Positions 1-11,330 of a stretch of DNA of 64,000 nt are shown here, in pieces. The notes under the pieces were generated by a model. That model saw only the letters and a list, made by a program, of their open reading frames with translations, was not told the origin of the DNA and made no database searches. Source of the stretch: Phoronis australis (lineage: Eukaryota; Phoronida; Phoronidae). The stretch lies in the NCBI GenBank assembly GCA_002633005.1, contig NMRA01000268.1:1-64000 (forward strand), given 5' to 3'. The position numbers and the translations under genes were made by a program. Position 1 is the first letter of the stretch. Each line of letters begins with the position of its first letter.

Positions 1-2
1 TT

Positions 3-593
3 AATCGATTCGTAGCAATCGCATATCCACTCCGATATGACCAACTTATGACAAAACGATCGTGTACGGTATTGACCATCGCAGCACTCTTTTATCCCAT
101 TATAGTGCTTGTCACGTGCATATTGATTTCAACGTACCACTTCGGCTACGTTGTGCCGAGCGGACAACTGTGCGTTTTTGAGACGCTTGTTGGACCTAAG
201 GTCGCTCGTATTGGATTTGCGTTTGGTTACTACATACCGATGCTCGGAACTTACCCGACTCACATTTACACAGCTATTGCAGCTTGGAGACAAAAACGAA
301 AGATTGCAGCGGCAGGTTTACACGTCAACGAAGATACTCGTAGACAATATCTCTTGCTTCGTACACTATCTAGGGTCTTGCTACTTTATACAGTATGTTA
401 CTTCCCATCTTCAATATTAAGAATAGTAGTTCAGGTGAAACCAAGCTCACCATGGCCCCTGCAAGTCGTTAACGACTTGTTCATAATTCTCATGCACGTG
501 AATAGTGCACTTAATCCCCTTATCTACGCTGTTTCTTGCGCCAATTTTCGGAAAGCCTTCAAAAAACTTATTTGTGCATGTCAAAACAACTAG
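3..593 (+). CDS. Rhodopsin-family GPCR, 3' part only (end of TM3 to C-terminus)
   Basis: This is a partial class A G-protein-coupled receptor that enters from the left edge. The open frame starts at base 3 with no ATG, so the N-terminus, TM1, TM2 and most of TM3 lie outside the window. The first residues, NRFVAIAYPLRY, are the end of TM3 plus loop 2, with NRF in place of the usual DRY. TM4 follows, then a long second extracellular loop whose Cys (GQLCVFE) would pair with the TM3 Cys. Next come TM5, a basic third loop, TM6 with CYFP in place of CWxP, and TM7 with the canonical NSALNPLIY. Helix 8 (FRKAFKKLICAC) ends in Cys residues suited to palmitoylation. The stop is TAG at 591-593. No intron interrupts the visible part. 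It would signal through heterotrimeric G proteins at the plasma membrane; the ligand is unknown. It is a different sequence from the receptor at 50.8 kb, though built alike. Confidence 0.93.
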   Translation, partial: NRFVAIAYPLRYDQLMTKRSCTVLTIAALFYPIIVLVTCILISTYHFGYVVPSGQLCVFETLVGPKVARIGFAFGYYIPMLGTYPTHIYTAIAAWRQKRKIAAAGLHVNEDTRRQYLLLRTLSRVLLLYTVCYFPSSILRIVVQVKPSSPWPLQVVNDLFIILMHVNSALNPLIYAVSCANFRKAFKKLICACQNN

Positions 594-1011
594 CCATTGA
601 ACGACGTGATGAGATAAATTTCGGAAGTTCGTGAGAGTCATAGGTCGACGAAATTCCCAATGACTCATAACCATGGGAAAAATGTAAATGTTCAGCACTA
701 AAGTTTTGCCGATCCTAAGCTCTGAACAGTTTCAAGTTCAAACGAAATCTGTGTGCACCTTCCTCATACTGCAGTTGCATAAACCCCTGAAGCCTTATCT
801 TCCCTTGATTCCATTAAAACATTGCAGGGTCCTTGTGAGTGGCGAACTGGCGACGGAATTTGCATAACAAACACAAACTCTAAATTCAAGGAGGCTAAAT
901 ACTTGACTCAGCGCTTAAAGTTATTGTTGAACAATGCACCTGACGTCATGCAACAATCTAACTTATCCAGCGGATAACTTTTGAAGCTTTATGCAACTCA
1001 GTCCTGGTGAA

Positions 1012-1017
1012 AATAAA
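1012..1017 (+). promoter_or_regulatory. Possible polyadenylation signal of the left GPCR
   Basis: AATAAA lies about 420 bases after the GPCR stop codon, on the same strand. The distance suits a 3' UTR. In DNA this AT-rich the hexamer is frequent by chance, so the call is weak. Confidence 0.3.
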
Positions 1018-4000
1018 ACTCCGAGTTTGAGCAAGCGAAGCATATGGCAAAGACAGAAAGGAAATTTATTATCCAATTTAAATAATTGAAGTTAGTAAAA
1101 TTAAATTTCCACTTACGTGTAGCTTGCTTTTTCTTAGTGGTCATTTAATGGTTTAATACAGATTAAATTACAAGAACTCGCGTATCGTTTGTTTGATCTT
1201 GACATTGTGTGCTGCTGTGGATTAATGCGTAAGGAACACTCGGCTTTTGACGGAGATTTCCGATGGGTGACCGCACGTTCATCGCGGAAATCCCCTAATT
1301 GGCAACTGCCGGATTTCGCACTGGGACAAAATTAGTAGCCAGCACTTCGTTTTTCTTCGGTTATAAACAATGTTACTTTACAAAACCAGAGTTAAAATAC
1401 AATCAGATTTTCAATGGATTATGTGGGGTGCACTCGAATAGCATTCGTGGGTGCGCAAAAACACTTTCGGAATTGTTTCGGAGCGTCTTGAAAATCCGGA
1501 TGCTGGCGAAGGCCGTCTGCCATGACGTCACAAAATAGTCTCCTTAAATATGTGATTTGGGTGTTTTTGACAATTTTGGCGTCAAGTCACAACTCGAAGT
1601 GGAAGAAGGTATTCAAAGATTTGTTCGATACTAATTTCGTAAAGTTCCATGCACATTTCAGAAGAGCATACTGAATTTTAGCGTCCAACCTTTATGTTTT
1701 ATAAAAGTGAGTTGTGTCAGTGGTGATCGAGGAACATATAAACTCAAGGGCATGTGGTACCAGTAATCTCTTGCGAGTAAAAGGCAGTGAAATCTCGTCC
1801 TCGTACTGTACGGTTCCTCTTACGCATGCCTAGATTTTTACATTTCCCGACCCGGTGACTGAAAATTTCGCTTGCACCGAAGAAAGTCGTTCATCTGCGG
1901 CGCTTTCGTTTCTGTCTGTCCAAAAATGCCTAGTGTACGAGGATATTTAGTAGTATGAAGGCAAGACCACTCAATTCATAGTAATCGTATGTGAGTATTG
2001 GATTTTGAGTGAAAACTGCTCGTTTTTCCAATGCAAGTAACGGGTTGTACTTGCGGTGTCCGAAAAAGATACAAACTTTCACTTTGCAATACGTTTTATT
2101 TGGCCTTTTAAAGAGTAGTCAGTATCAAGAGGTGGAACTGCGCTGAACTGGTTGTTCAAGCCCAACACTATACCAATTGTGGAGTGCTATCTGAACACTG
2201 AGCACACACTTAGTCTATTTAGTATAATTTTTGCAGTGGTTTTGATGTTGTGCCGTTTTTCTTAGACATTATTAATCGTGTACATACACCTGATTCACTT
2301 ACCCAACTACTGAATGCTGTTTCAGAAGTAGCGAAAACAAAACTAATGAAGTCTTCACCAGAGACCAACCACTCGGCAAATGTTCTTAGGGTTGTCTCAG
2401 AAGCATGGCCCCGCATACACTGGAATGGAAGAGTGAATCAAATGCAGTCAAGCTCTATGTCAGTTCTACTAAATTACAGATAACGTTACTTCACATGTAA
2501 CAGCAAGGGTAGACAATGACCACTGTCTCTAGCGGGCTATTAGAAACGGTGAAGCTCCTATAAGCAATTCACACTGATTAAACATCAAAGTCACGTTTTT
2601 ATAAGTACCTTTTGCGCATTGAGGGACACCTTCGGAGGCCGTCGATGTCTTTAATTCCTTCCAACTCGCACAAATCCTCCCATTTTTACACCGCGCACGC
2701 CAATCCTAGCGGGCAAAATGACACCAAAGATAGCACTGTGAAGACTATTTTTCAAATTTTCGCTTCGCAGAGCTATAGCTCATAGCTCAGCGGTCCTTTG
2801 AGTGATTCTTTTGAAACTTCATGTGCGGAGTCGTCAGCAATGCACATTTGTCTTGTGTTACAGCCAACGTTCTAGAAATATTTGCATTTTTTCAATTAAT
2901 TCTCTTGTATTGATTTCTCCGGCGTTCCTTAACTGATCTTTCTGAAATTTGGTGTGCGGGTGTATCTAACCAAGCGCTGGCTAATGTGTTATTCGTTTTT
3001 CGTTGTGGATTACCGTTCTCGAGCTATTTGACATTTGCTGACCAGATGGCTATCATGGTCTTTCTATACGGGTTTGCACAGTTACGCATCCTTCCATTGT
3101 ATTCTTGACCATCTTTCATCACCACCATCGCCAATGGCGTCCTCATCACCAATTGTCTCTTAAAATGTTAGCAGAAGACGGAAGAACCATACGGGACGCT
3201 TGTCCCGCCACACATTTATAATCTAAAAATTGACTTTTCCCTTATACATGTAACATACCTGAAAGAATCCGTAAAGGTGGATAAAAAGGTACACGAATCC
3301 TGCATATTCTTGTTCAGGGTATGGTTTTAAATCCTGGAACCATCGTGGGACGACTTTTCTCACCTGTTTTAATTAGAGACCGGGTGGGAGAGTTTTGGTT
3401 GGGAACAGCGTCGCCTTTGAGATTAGTGTCGATGGGTTTAGTGTCGTCTGTATGTTCATCAGTGTTTTGATTGCTAATTGATGTGATGCTGTGACAACAA
3501 TGTTGTTAATGTGGGTACCGGATGTTTTCTTGTCAAATCAGTGTTGCTCCAGTCATTCGCATGACATAGCCGACGTCGCTGTCGTCAAAAACTTTAGCGT
3601 TTACACCCTCAATACCACGGCATTGTTGTCGGCTGGCCGACGTCGTTCGAATGCTGCTATCGCCGTCGGCAGTGGCGACACTGTCATTGCTGTTTTCGGT
3701 GTAGACAGCGTCTTGCCATTAGCAGCGACCTCGTTGTCATTGACAGTCTTGTGTCTTTACAGTTGCAATGGCGTATGTGTCATTGAGCTTCCGATGGAAT
3801 CATCGCTGTTGTTATAACGTCGTCAGCGGTGTCTTTGTTGTCATTGGTGTGAAGAGCCTCGTCTTCGTATCCGTTGGTGTTGTTGCTTTTGTCTTCGTTA
3901 TTCATTCTATTTCGCCAATTGTAAATTTCATTTACTCACTTTTTGTCCTTGGCGTCTGATTTGCTCGTACAACACTGGTGGGTGTTCTTGTGGACTGTTC

Positions 4001-4420
4001 AGTCACAGTGATATGCATATGAGGATGGTGAGGCACTTCAGAGCTCAAAAATGTGTTGCCTGCAAAGAGATTTCTGATCCGCTGGTCTTGGTGGACATGT
4101 ACTATTAGCCGGCGGCTTGGAACTTTGCAAGCTGAATTGACCCCATCTTTTACTCCCTTGGTTCATATGCAGGCTACTACGAAAACAGTCAGGTCTTTTA
4201 CTCGTAGTGTCTGGATGGTCGTTTCTCTCCAAGACGGACTGCTAAATCTAATCGTGTTATCTTAAACATAAGATTCCGAAAAATTCAAAGTTTAGTACAG
4301 CTTCACACTGCTACGACAGAGATTATTAATGCAGCGTTTCCTAAACTGCAGGGCATTCGAATCCTTAATCCAATCAGGGTCCTGAGCTGGATGTTTCGTT
4401 ACTAGCTATCAGAATAAAAG
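1018..4420. other. No supported gene; unremarkable AT-rich DNA
   Basis: Only short open frames without family resemblance are present (largest 108 codons at 3491-3817, with repetitive GTC/GTT-rich composition). Around 2760-2980 two stretches share a loose pattern (a Cys/Gly-poor 'ctgatctttctgaaattt'-like phrase), probably an old repeat. I see no splice-supported exon. Confidence 0.5.
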
Positions 4421-4431
4421 TTATAAAAATA

Positions 4432-5250
4432 ATGTTTATACGTTATTCTGTTCTAACTGACGTTGCGGTAGAAAAAATATGTTTATACATCATTCCGTTC
4501 TACCTAATGTTGTGGTAGAAAACATTATATTTATACATCATTCTGTTCTAACTGACGTTGTGGTAGAAAAAATATTTTGTTTGTACAATATTCTGTTCTA
4601 ACTGACGTTGCGGTAGAAATGTATTATGTTTAAACATTATTCTGTTCTAACTGACATTGTGGTAGTAAACATTATGTTCACACATTATTCTGTTTTAACT
4701 GACGTTGTGGTAGAAAAATATTATGTTCATACATTATTCTGTTTTAACTGACTTTGTTGTAGAAAACAGGTTTATACATTATTCTGTTCTAATTGACGTT
4801 GTGGTAGGAAAAATATTATGTTCATACATTATTCTGTTCTAACTGACGTTGTGGTAGAAAAATATTTCGTCTATACATTTTTCTGTTCTAACTGACGTTG
4901 TGGTAGGAAAAATATTATGTTCATACATTATTCTGTTCTAACTGCCGTTGTGGTAGAAAAAATATTTTGTTTATACATTTTTCTGTTCTAACTGACGTTG
5001 CGGTAGAAATGTATTATGTTTATACATTATTCTGTTCTAACTGACCTTGTTGTAGAAAACATTATGTTTATACATTATTCTGTTCTAACTGACGCTGTGG
5101 TGGAAAAATATTATGTTTATATATTATTCTGTTCTAACTGACGTTGTGGTAGAAAACAGGTTTATACATTATTCTGTTCTAACTGATGTTGTGGCAGAAA
5201 AAATAGCATGTTCATACATTATCCTGTTTTAACTGATATTGTGGTAGATG
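4432..5250 (+). repeat. Minisatellite, ~49-bp unit, about 17 copies
   Basis: The phrase ATTCTGTTCTAACTGACGTT, followed by GTGGTAGAAAA, an AT-rich spacer and TTTATACAT, recurs every 46 to 52 bases. Copies begin near 4443, 4492, 4540, 4590, 4640, 4688, 4737, 4783, 4833, 4882, 4931, 4981, 5030, 5078, 5127, 5171 and 5221. Copies differ mainly in the AT-rich spacer and in a few point changes. A two-variant pattern is visible: some copies end in a shortened GAAAACAGG spacer (near 4760 and 5155), which hints at unequal exchange in multi-unit blocks. The right end runs into unique DNA just upstream of the LINE fragment at 5.46 kb. Confidence 0.93.
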
Positions 5251-5459
5251 GGTTGATTTGGCACCGGCGTCGCGTGTAGGCCAAATATGTTTAACACAAA
5301 GCAATGTTCACGGCCGTCTGTAGCGCAACAGTAAAGCAGACGACCAAGAGGCATATGAAAACCAACGATTAAAATCTCACAGCTATACTTATTACACATG
5401 AATAAAAGGACACAGGCTCACAAGAATATGTGACGAAATGTTGAAGTTTGTGTAGTCTT

Positions 5460-5932
5460 TGATGATTAATTGAATCCTGTTCTGTACTACCTGCTGTTGG
5501 CAATTCTGATCACCACGCAGTTGAAATCACTAACACTTTTAAAAACAAACCGGTCAAAGAACAAGACATCACAAGAACGAGATGAAAATATGATCAAGTC
5601 AAAACCGACAAACTACGTCAGGATTTCATCTCCATTGATTGGCATTACATATTGGACACCGGCGACATTGATGACAATGTTTCACTCTTCACTAGACGTA
5701 TTCTTTACGACATTTAAAAAACAACATCCCATCAACTAAAAAGACAATTAAACACAACAGTCAACCATGCTTCAACAATAATATTAAACGGGCTATCCGC
5801 ACCAGAAACAGACTTTACAGCTCGTTCAGAAGATCTACCAACACTGTAATACGGAACAGATTCAAGGAGCAGTCACGCCTGGTGGAGATCGACTTTAGTA
5901 AATCAAGCCGAAGCTGATCGCTGCCAAAATAT
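5460..5932 (+). pseudogene. Non-LTR retrotransposon fragment (endonuclease-RT linker), left half
   Basis: Conceptual translation on the plus strand, with frameshifts and a stop, gives the linker that joins the endonuclease and reverse transcriptase in Jockey/CR1-type LINEs. Recognisable pieces are IDWHYILDTGDIDDNVSLF, a PCFNNNIKRAIRTRNRLY segment equivalent to the usual 'kPWfn..lk..i..rnrly' block, and the basic NRFKEQSRLVE stretch. The similarity stops at about 5930, exactly where a terminal inverted repeat begins. The same type of protein resumes at about 9650 (LTKSFVL...KEYWNIINKL), so this and the 9.65-11.33 kb piece are probably one insertion split by a younger element. It is non-functional. 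Confidence 0.75.
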
Positions 5933-6406
5933 TCAGATTTGTTGTGTAATTTTGTTGGATTTCCTTGGGGAAAGTGGAAACTATGCATTTTTGGAAACCT
6001 CATGGAGCAACAAATCAGAAAATAATTGATTTCATTTTTTGACGGATTTCCAAAAATGATGCCGGTTAAGATAGATTTCATCTCCCCCTTTGAGTCATTT
6101 AGAATGTTACTTTTGATGGCTGCATCCACATTTTTGTGGTCAATAAATCTGAAAATGAAACTTATTATTAAATGTGAAACATAATCGAAAGCCCATTTAT
6201 TAGCAGCCACATTTTGTAAATACATTCTTCATGTATTCCAGCATATATGGTCACTATCTTACTTTCTTGCATATTTTGTTCTGGTTTGTTTCCTTCAACA
6301 AACTTAAACTAAACCAGTATCTAAACAACTTCTTTACGGTTGCAGAACATGAAAGTAACATGTATATTGTAGTGTTAATAGTCTTTCATTAAACTTTTAA
6401 ACCAGT

Positions 6407-9160
6407 CTATAGATCGTTACTATCGCTATCATGGCATAGATCAGTGCAAGAGCATCTTTGGGAAGAGCAATCCTTTTTGCACTGGCGTTTCACCATCTCA
6501 ATCATAGCCTCTGGCGCCGGAAACTCCCCAGTTGTGAGGGGCTCAGCTGGTCATCTTTGTCATTCGGCATTGAGTCAAGGAAATCCTGTTGAACAATGGT
6601 AGCCTGGCCCCACACTCTGGCCTGAATAAACACCCTCAGCACATGCTGTTTCAAAGAACCAATGGTTGGCGGACGTTTGTCGCTGTCAGCCTTAAGTTTG
6701 AAGAAGAGGTACCATCTCAGCTCTGGGATGCTATTTGTGCCAATACTCTGTGGTGAGTATGCAGCACATGTAAAGGGGGATTAATGTGAACAGAGTTAAC
6801 CTGTTACTTCAGAGGCGTTACAAAGAGTTTGCAGTGCATTGAAAACATCACTGTATGTCTTCAAATATATATTCCATCACACAATCGACCAGTGTTGGCT
6901 GTCCCTATAAAAGCATGGAAAGTCGGAAGAGCCTTTGCCCGGGCACCACCAAATGTTGTCCATATTGGATTCGCGTCCACAATCTCAGATGCCATGGAGA
7001 CTGAAATATTTCGGAGAATCCTGTCATAATAGGCAATAACGAATACCAGTAGATCTGTGTCAGGTGAAAAAACATCAGCTGATAATCAGGGACATTTCGA
7101 TGTGTTGCCAGGATTGCATGATGCATTAACAATGAATCTGCTTCTTCGTGATTGTTTTCGTCAAAGCGTAGATCACGTCTGTTGCTCTTTGTGCATCCTG
7201 AAGCTGAAGTAATGACTATCTTGGCAGAGTCTTTGCTGTATTCAATTGTCTTTGCAGACTTATATTCAGTCAGTTGAGCCTTTTTTGGTCATGGGAGAGG
7301 AAACGGCTCATTGAGATATTCTGGATGTTAGTCTCATCTCTTTGGCACTGTACTGGGCCCTTTCTTTGCCTCCTTTTCTTCTTGTGGCTTGTTTCAATGA
7401 TCTCGTCATAATTTCTAGTTAAGAACAGCACTTCCATGCAATCCACACGTGAAATTTTGTGGCTTGGGTGAACACACTCAGTAGATGTCGTTTACATGTT
7501 TTCTGGGTGTAAAACCTCTCTTGCAGCTTGAGGACTGTCCTGTTCTGAAAGATTCTGCAGAAGGTGGATTAGCTTCGACTTGTCTGTGCATGGCAGCATT
7601 GCCCCACTGGCAGCAAGCAATGCTCTTGGTGTTATGATGAATTCATAGAGGCTGATAGCATGTTTCTGGTCGATTTGTCTATTTGACTTGACAAGTACCA
7701 GCAACCTGCCATACAGATCCTTGGTCTCCTTGAGATTCACGGTGTTGTCACGAAATTTTATCGCTGCCTTCTTGTGTCTTGACATGAGCATCTTATTGTT
7801 CACCTTTTTGGCTGATTACCAAAGGCTCTTATCTTCATTGATTCTCTTGTTTGTCCGTGTCGTCAGCATACAAGATCTTTGGGTCATACTTTTGTAGGAC
7901 ATAGGCATGTGTGATCATATATACCTGGTTACACTGCACTGTAGCTGGATTGCCATGGCTGAGTATGGCGCTTTTAATCTTGTTGATAGCATTGTGACCT
8001 CCCTTGATCTGATAGGTCAGGGTGCTGCTGCTTGATGCCTGCTTCAGTGCTGAACTGACTCTTGAAATCTCTGGACAGACAGGACAGTTCTGGGGTTGCC
8101 ATGGAGAATCTCTGCCTGGCATTGGCATTGTTGGAAATATCGGTCAGTCCAGAATGGAGGTTCATCACCTTGTTGAGGTGTTCACAAGCGTGGTCTGTAC
8201 CAATGGACACAAATGGGATTTCGGTTTTGGTGACTGGTCAGTTGCCTGTTCCAAGTTCATTCCATATGTCGGGTAGTTGGTACTTAGGTCTTGCATATCA
8301 ATAATGTATATGGGCCAGAGCCCTTTGTATTTGATGCGACCAAAAGCAAAGAAGGCTCTTATTGAATCAGCAGATGGTGCCACAGATAGCAGGATGGTTT
8401 TCGAGTCACTGAATGTTTTCATTATCTCGACAATTGCCAACAATTCAAGGAAATAGTGGTGAACTTGCTCTGTGCTCTCGGCCTGTCTGGTGTTGTTCTC
8501 TGAACAGGCTTTTACTGCTGATTTTACAGCCTCACAGCACATGGGTTCTAATTGTGAGTTTTCTTTAAAGAACTCTTTTAGGACTCTCAAACAGTGCTGT
8601 ATATGAGTAAAGGTGGGCTCGGAGAGTGTGCTTGTAGTGAGTGCACTTTAGAATCTGTCTAGTTGTTGCTGTGCCAAAGACGTCGGCTTCTATCTAGGCA
8701 TCATCTATGCCGGAATTATTACATATATCTATGTCCGTTCGAAGAGCTCTCACATATGCCATTACTGCATGCAAGTCTTGGGATCACCGTTTGCTTACGT
8801 TCAGCTCTGGTATCTAGGAGCTGTACAACCCTCTGGTATAGAGTCGTGTCGCATGAAATGACTACTTCGTCAACAGCCAGCCTCCCCAATTGGCACGTCT
8901 GCATAACAACTGTTAGCAGGTTCGACCACTCAAGGGCCACCTTTGGACGTAGTGAGTGGTAAGGCACCAATTTCAGTCAGAGACTGGCTTGTAGAGATCA
9001 GTGAGTTGTAGCCTGCCACCCAGCATTGGATATGTCTGTTCTCGTCATGGACCCTCAGCCTGGTTACTGCCAAAGTCACCTGCCATCCGACGAAAATTGT
9101 ATTTCCATCGAGTAGAGAAGAGCTGGATTCCAAAGTAAATAATATCGAAAGCTTCAAAAG
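6407..9160 (-). pseudogene. Large multi-copy invertebrate protein with Cys-rich tail, frameshifted
   Basis: Read on the minus strand from about 9157 to the TAG at 6409-6407, the pieces line up in order as one protein of roughly 850-900 codons. They are: an N-terminal part with RLRVHDENRHIQCWVAGYNS; EWSNLLTVVMQTCQLGRLAV; a helical block ending FGRIKYKGLWPIYIIDMQDL (8165-8590); SIGTDHACEHLNKVMNLHSG followed by SNNANARQRF (about 8060-8205); LKETKDLYGRLLVLVKSNRQ (7492-7803); IPELRW with PPTIGSLKQHVLR and QARVWGQATI (6590-6735); and a tail CKKDCSSQRCSC at about 6440-6480. I remember this order from many uncharacterised multi-copy proteins in marine invertebrates. This copy is dead: a 1-bp shift and a TGA lie near 8200-8260 and several more breaks occur around 6900-8000. 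Function is unknown; its position between TIRs suggests it is the element's own protein. Confidence 0.7.
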
Positions 9161-9239
9161 ATGTGTCTCAAATGTCTTTTCAAAAAGATATAGATAAAGG
9201 TATATCTGCGTTTCTGTGATTCTTTTACATATTCTGGGG

Positions 9240-9647
9240 TTTCGTAGCTGCTACTAAAATGCCTTAGATTACATTATCATTTCAGAAATAATGTTTTTCA
9301 ATTCCTTATCCCACAAAATGTGGGTGCAGCCATTAAACTAACATTCTAAGTGGCCCAAGAACAGAGATACTGAGCAAAAAATATTTTGCGGCCGCCATTT
9401 TTGAAATTCCAATAGGGCAGCCAATAAAATTAAAATTTCCAATTTTATGTCCTCAGAAGTGCGGGTGTTGCGATTAAAACTACAACATTCTAAGTGGCAC
9501 AAGAACAGAGACATTGGACAAAATCTATTTCACCAGCGCCATTTTTGAAAACCAGGATGGCCACCAAGATGGCCGCCAAAAATGGAATCAATGATTTTCT
9601 CCAAAAAATTATAGTTTCCACTTTCCCCCAAAAAGTTCCAACGAATG
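9240..9647. repeat. Right terminal inverted repeat with internal duplication
   Basis: Two stretches, 9338-9412 and 9485-9550, are diverged direct copies of each other. Both run from AACATTCTAAGTGGC, through AAGAACAGAGA, to GCCATTTTTGAAA. The left arm has only one equivalent (near 6050-6115), so the duplication arose in the right arm. The outermost ~45 bases pair with the left arm at 5950-5995. Confidence 0.7.
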
Positions 9648-9649
9648 TC

Positions 9650-11330
9650 AAAATTTGAACATGGTGAACCTGACTAAAAGCTTTGTTTTACAAATTAACA
9701 ATGTAAGCAAGAACTCCAAAGAATATTGGAATATTATCAATAAATTACGCGGCAGTCAACAACAGTCCTCTTACCCAGTCATCAACCACAATCGTAATCT
9801 AGCCTCAAGTAGCAGTGATAAGACTGACCTATTTCTCATTTTTTTCACGAACAAAGGCCACATTACACCAATTGATGCAGGTATTTTCTCTTGTCTGATA
9901 TCCAAACAGATGTCTGGAAGTATCTTATTATCTCTATAAAATTGACTCCAATAAGAATGATGGAACAGCTTTTATCACAAGGAGGATGATCAAAATGATT
10001 TCCAAAGACATTACCATGCCTTTAACCAACCTATTTAACAAATTTCTTCAGCTAGGTATGTATCCGTCTTCTTGGAAGCATGGAATTATGGTCCTTATGC
10101 ACAAAAAGACTCCAAAACTGAAATGTCTAATTATCGCCCAATAATTTTGCTTAACACCCTATCCAAAATCTTCTCAAACAAAACAACTAGATTAATCATC
10201 GTCAATTTGGATTTTTCCTGGAAAGAGCACCGTGGCACAACTTGTTGAACTAGTTCTTGAGATTCATATACATTTTAAGAAGGGTGAGAGTGTCAGGTCC
10301 ATCTTTCTAGATATAGCCTCTTCTTTTCGACTGTGCCCCTCATCACCTTCTACTCCACAAACTTCGATCCTATGGCATTACTGGGAATCTTATAAATATA
10401 TCTCATATCTTTCTGATCATACATACAGTGTTCGTGTCGACGATGTTCTTTCAACATCGTCTCCTCCTGGGTTTGTAAGTGTGTACTGCAGGTGTATCGC
10501 AGGGTAGCGTATTAGGCCATCTTCTTTTCTTGGTTTATATTAATGACCTTCCTGATAACCTGTCATGTAGCGCATACCTTTAGGCAGATGACACGGCGCT
10601 TTTTTACCCCCTTGCAGGGGGAACCCTTGAGAGTTTTTTGCAGCTACTACACGACTTGAATAAACTCAGCTGTTGGTCACATGAATGGAGAATGAATTTT
10701 AAATCAGAAAAAACGTTGACCTCATAATTTTGACAACTCAATAGCCCTGACACAATTCTCGCTTCCCCGCGAAAACGAAATAGCACTGTACCGATCGAGA
10801 TGCAATCTTTTCCTCAACTCCGACGAGTTTAGGCACAATTTTAGTAATGTCTCTCCAAACTGTAAATGTGGTGACCATCAATCTTATCCTCATGTTGTCT
10901 TCAAACGTCCCCTCATCGAATACCTGAGAAACTCACTCTTTCGTGCACTCCATAAAAATCAATTAACTGTAAAAAATGCTTTCAATCCTGTAATAATATC
11001 TCTACTAAAGTTACATTATTATTAAATGGTAGTCCAAACTTCGACGTTTTTCTCAATGAATTCCTCTTAAGCAATGATACTAAATTTCTATGCATCGCTT
11101 ATGAATCCTGTTGCATCTGATTTCCATATCTGTACATGTTTTTGCTTTTAATATGTTCGTAATACCATATCTAAATATTTGAATATTTATATTAAATACT
11201 ACTTACATGCATACTACTTTCATTTATCTACTGTCTACAGCCCAGATACAATGCTTCGCGATTTTAGGGTTTGTCATTATTTTCCTTGTATGTTCTGCGT
11301 ATTCTTCAATAAATATATTTCACCTTGAAC
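9650..11330 (+). pseudogene. Non-LTR retrotransposon (Jockey/CR1-like) reverse transcriptase, right half, decayed
   Basis: The plus-strand translation shows the classic order of a LINE reverse transcriptase. It starts with the pre-RT segment NSKEYWNIINKLRG (about 9715-9755) and then TMPLTNLFNKFLQLGMYPSS with WKHGI (about 10012-10087). Next are FPGKSTVAQLVELV (about 10216-10257), FLDIASSF (about 10305), YLSDHTYSVRVDDVLSTSSP (about 10409-10468), GVSQGSVLG with LVYINDLPDNL (about 10492-10560), and the catalytic ADDTALF at 10584-10604. The C-terminal region resumes near 10800 with FSNVSPNCKCGDH, the zinc-knuckle-like tail of this LINE class. Many stops and frameshifts are present, and the stretch between thumb and tail looks deleted. 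The 3' end is near 11,330 with no poly(A). It is not functional. Confidence 0.88.

Larger units (their letters stand above)
5938..9650 (-). mobile_element. TIR-flanked DNA element carrying a Cys-rich-tailed protein pseudogene, nested in a LINE
   Basis: The two ends are imperfect inverted repeats. Left 5950-5995 (TTGTTGGATTTCCTTGGGG, then AAAGTGGAAACTAT) matches the reverse complement of 9603-9645 (CGTTGGAACTTTTTGGGGG, then AAAGTGGAAACTAT). The match continues inward: AGAAAATAATTGATTTCA at 6018-6035 against AGAAAATCATTGATTCCA; a GGCTGCATCCACATTTT block near 6118 against GGCTGCACCCACATTTT near 9330; and TTATTAGCAGCCAC near 6199 against TTTAGTAGCAGCTAC near 9250. The arms are therefore about 280 bp (left) and 400 bp (right); the right arm is longer through an internal duplication. 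Both flanks are halves of one LINE. Near-identical words at the junctions (TGCCAAAATATT at 5922, TGTCAAAATTTG at 9647) may be a target duplication of about 8-9 bp. The cargo is the minus-strand pseudogene below. I cannot assign a named transposon superfamily. Confidence 0.72.

Noticed and set aside
3491-3817. 108-codon plus frame
   Set aside because: Composition follows a GTC/GTT-rich stretch; no motif.
4432-5250. CRISPR array
   Set aside because: The repeats are ~49 bp head-to-tail with degenerate AT spacers, not unique spacers; the genome is eukaryotic.
5815-6225. 136-codon minus-strand open frame
   Set aside because: It spans LINE coding sequence on the opposite strand and the left TIR; a chance frame in AT-rich DNA.
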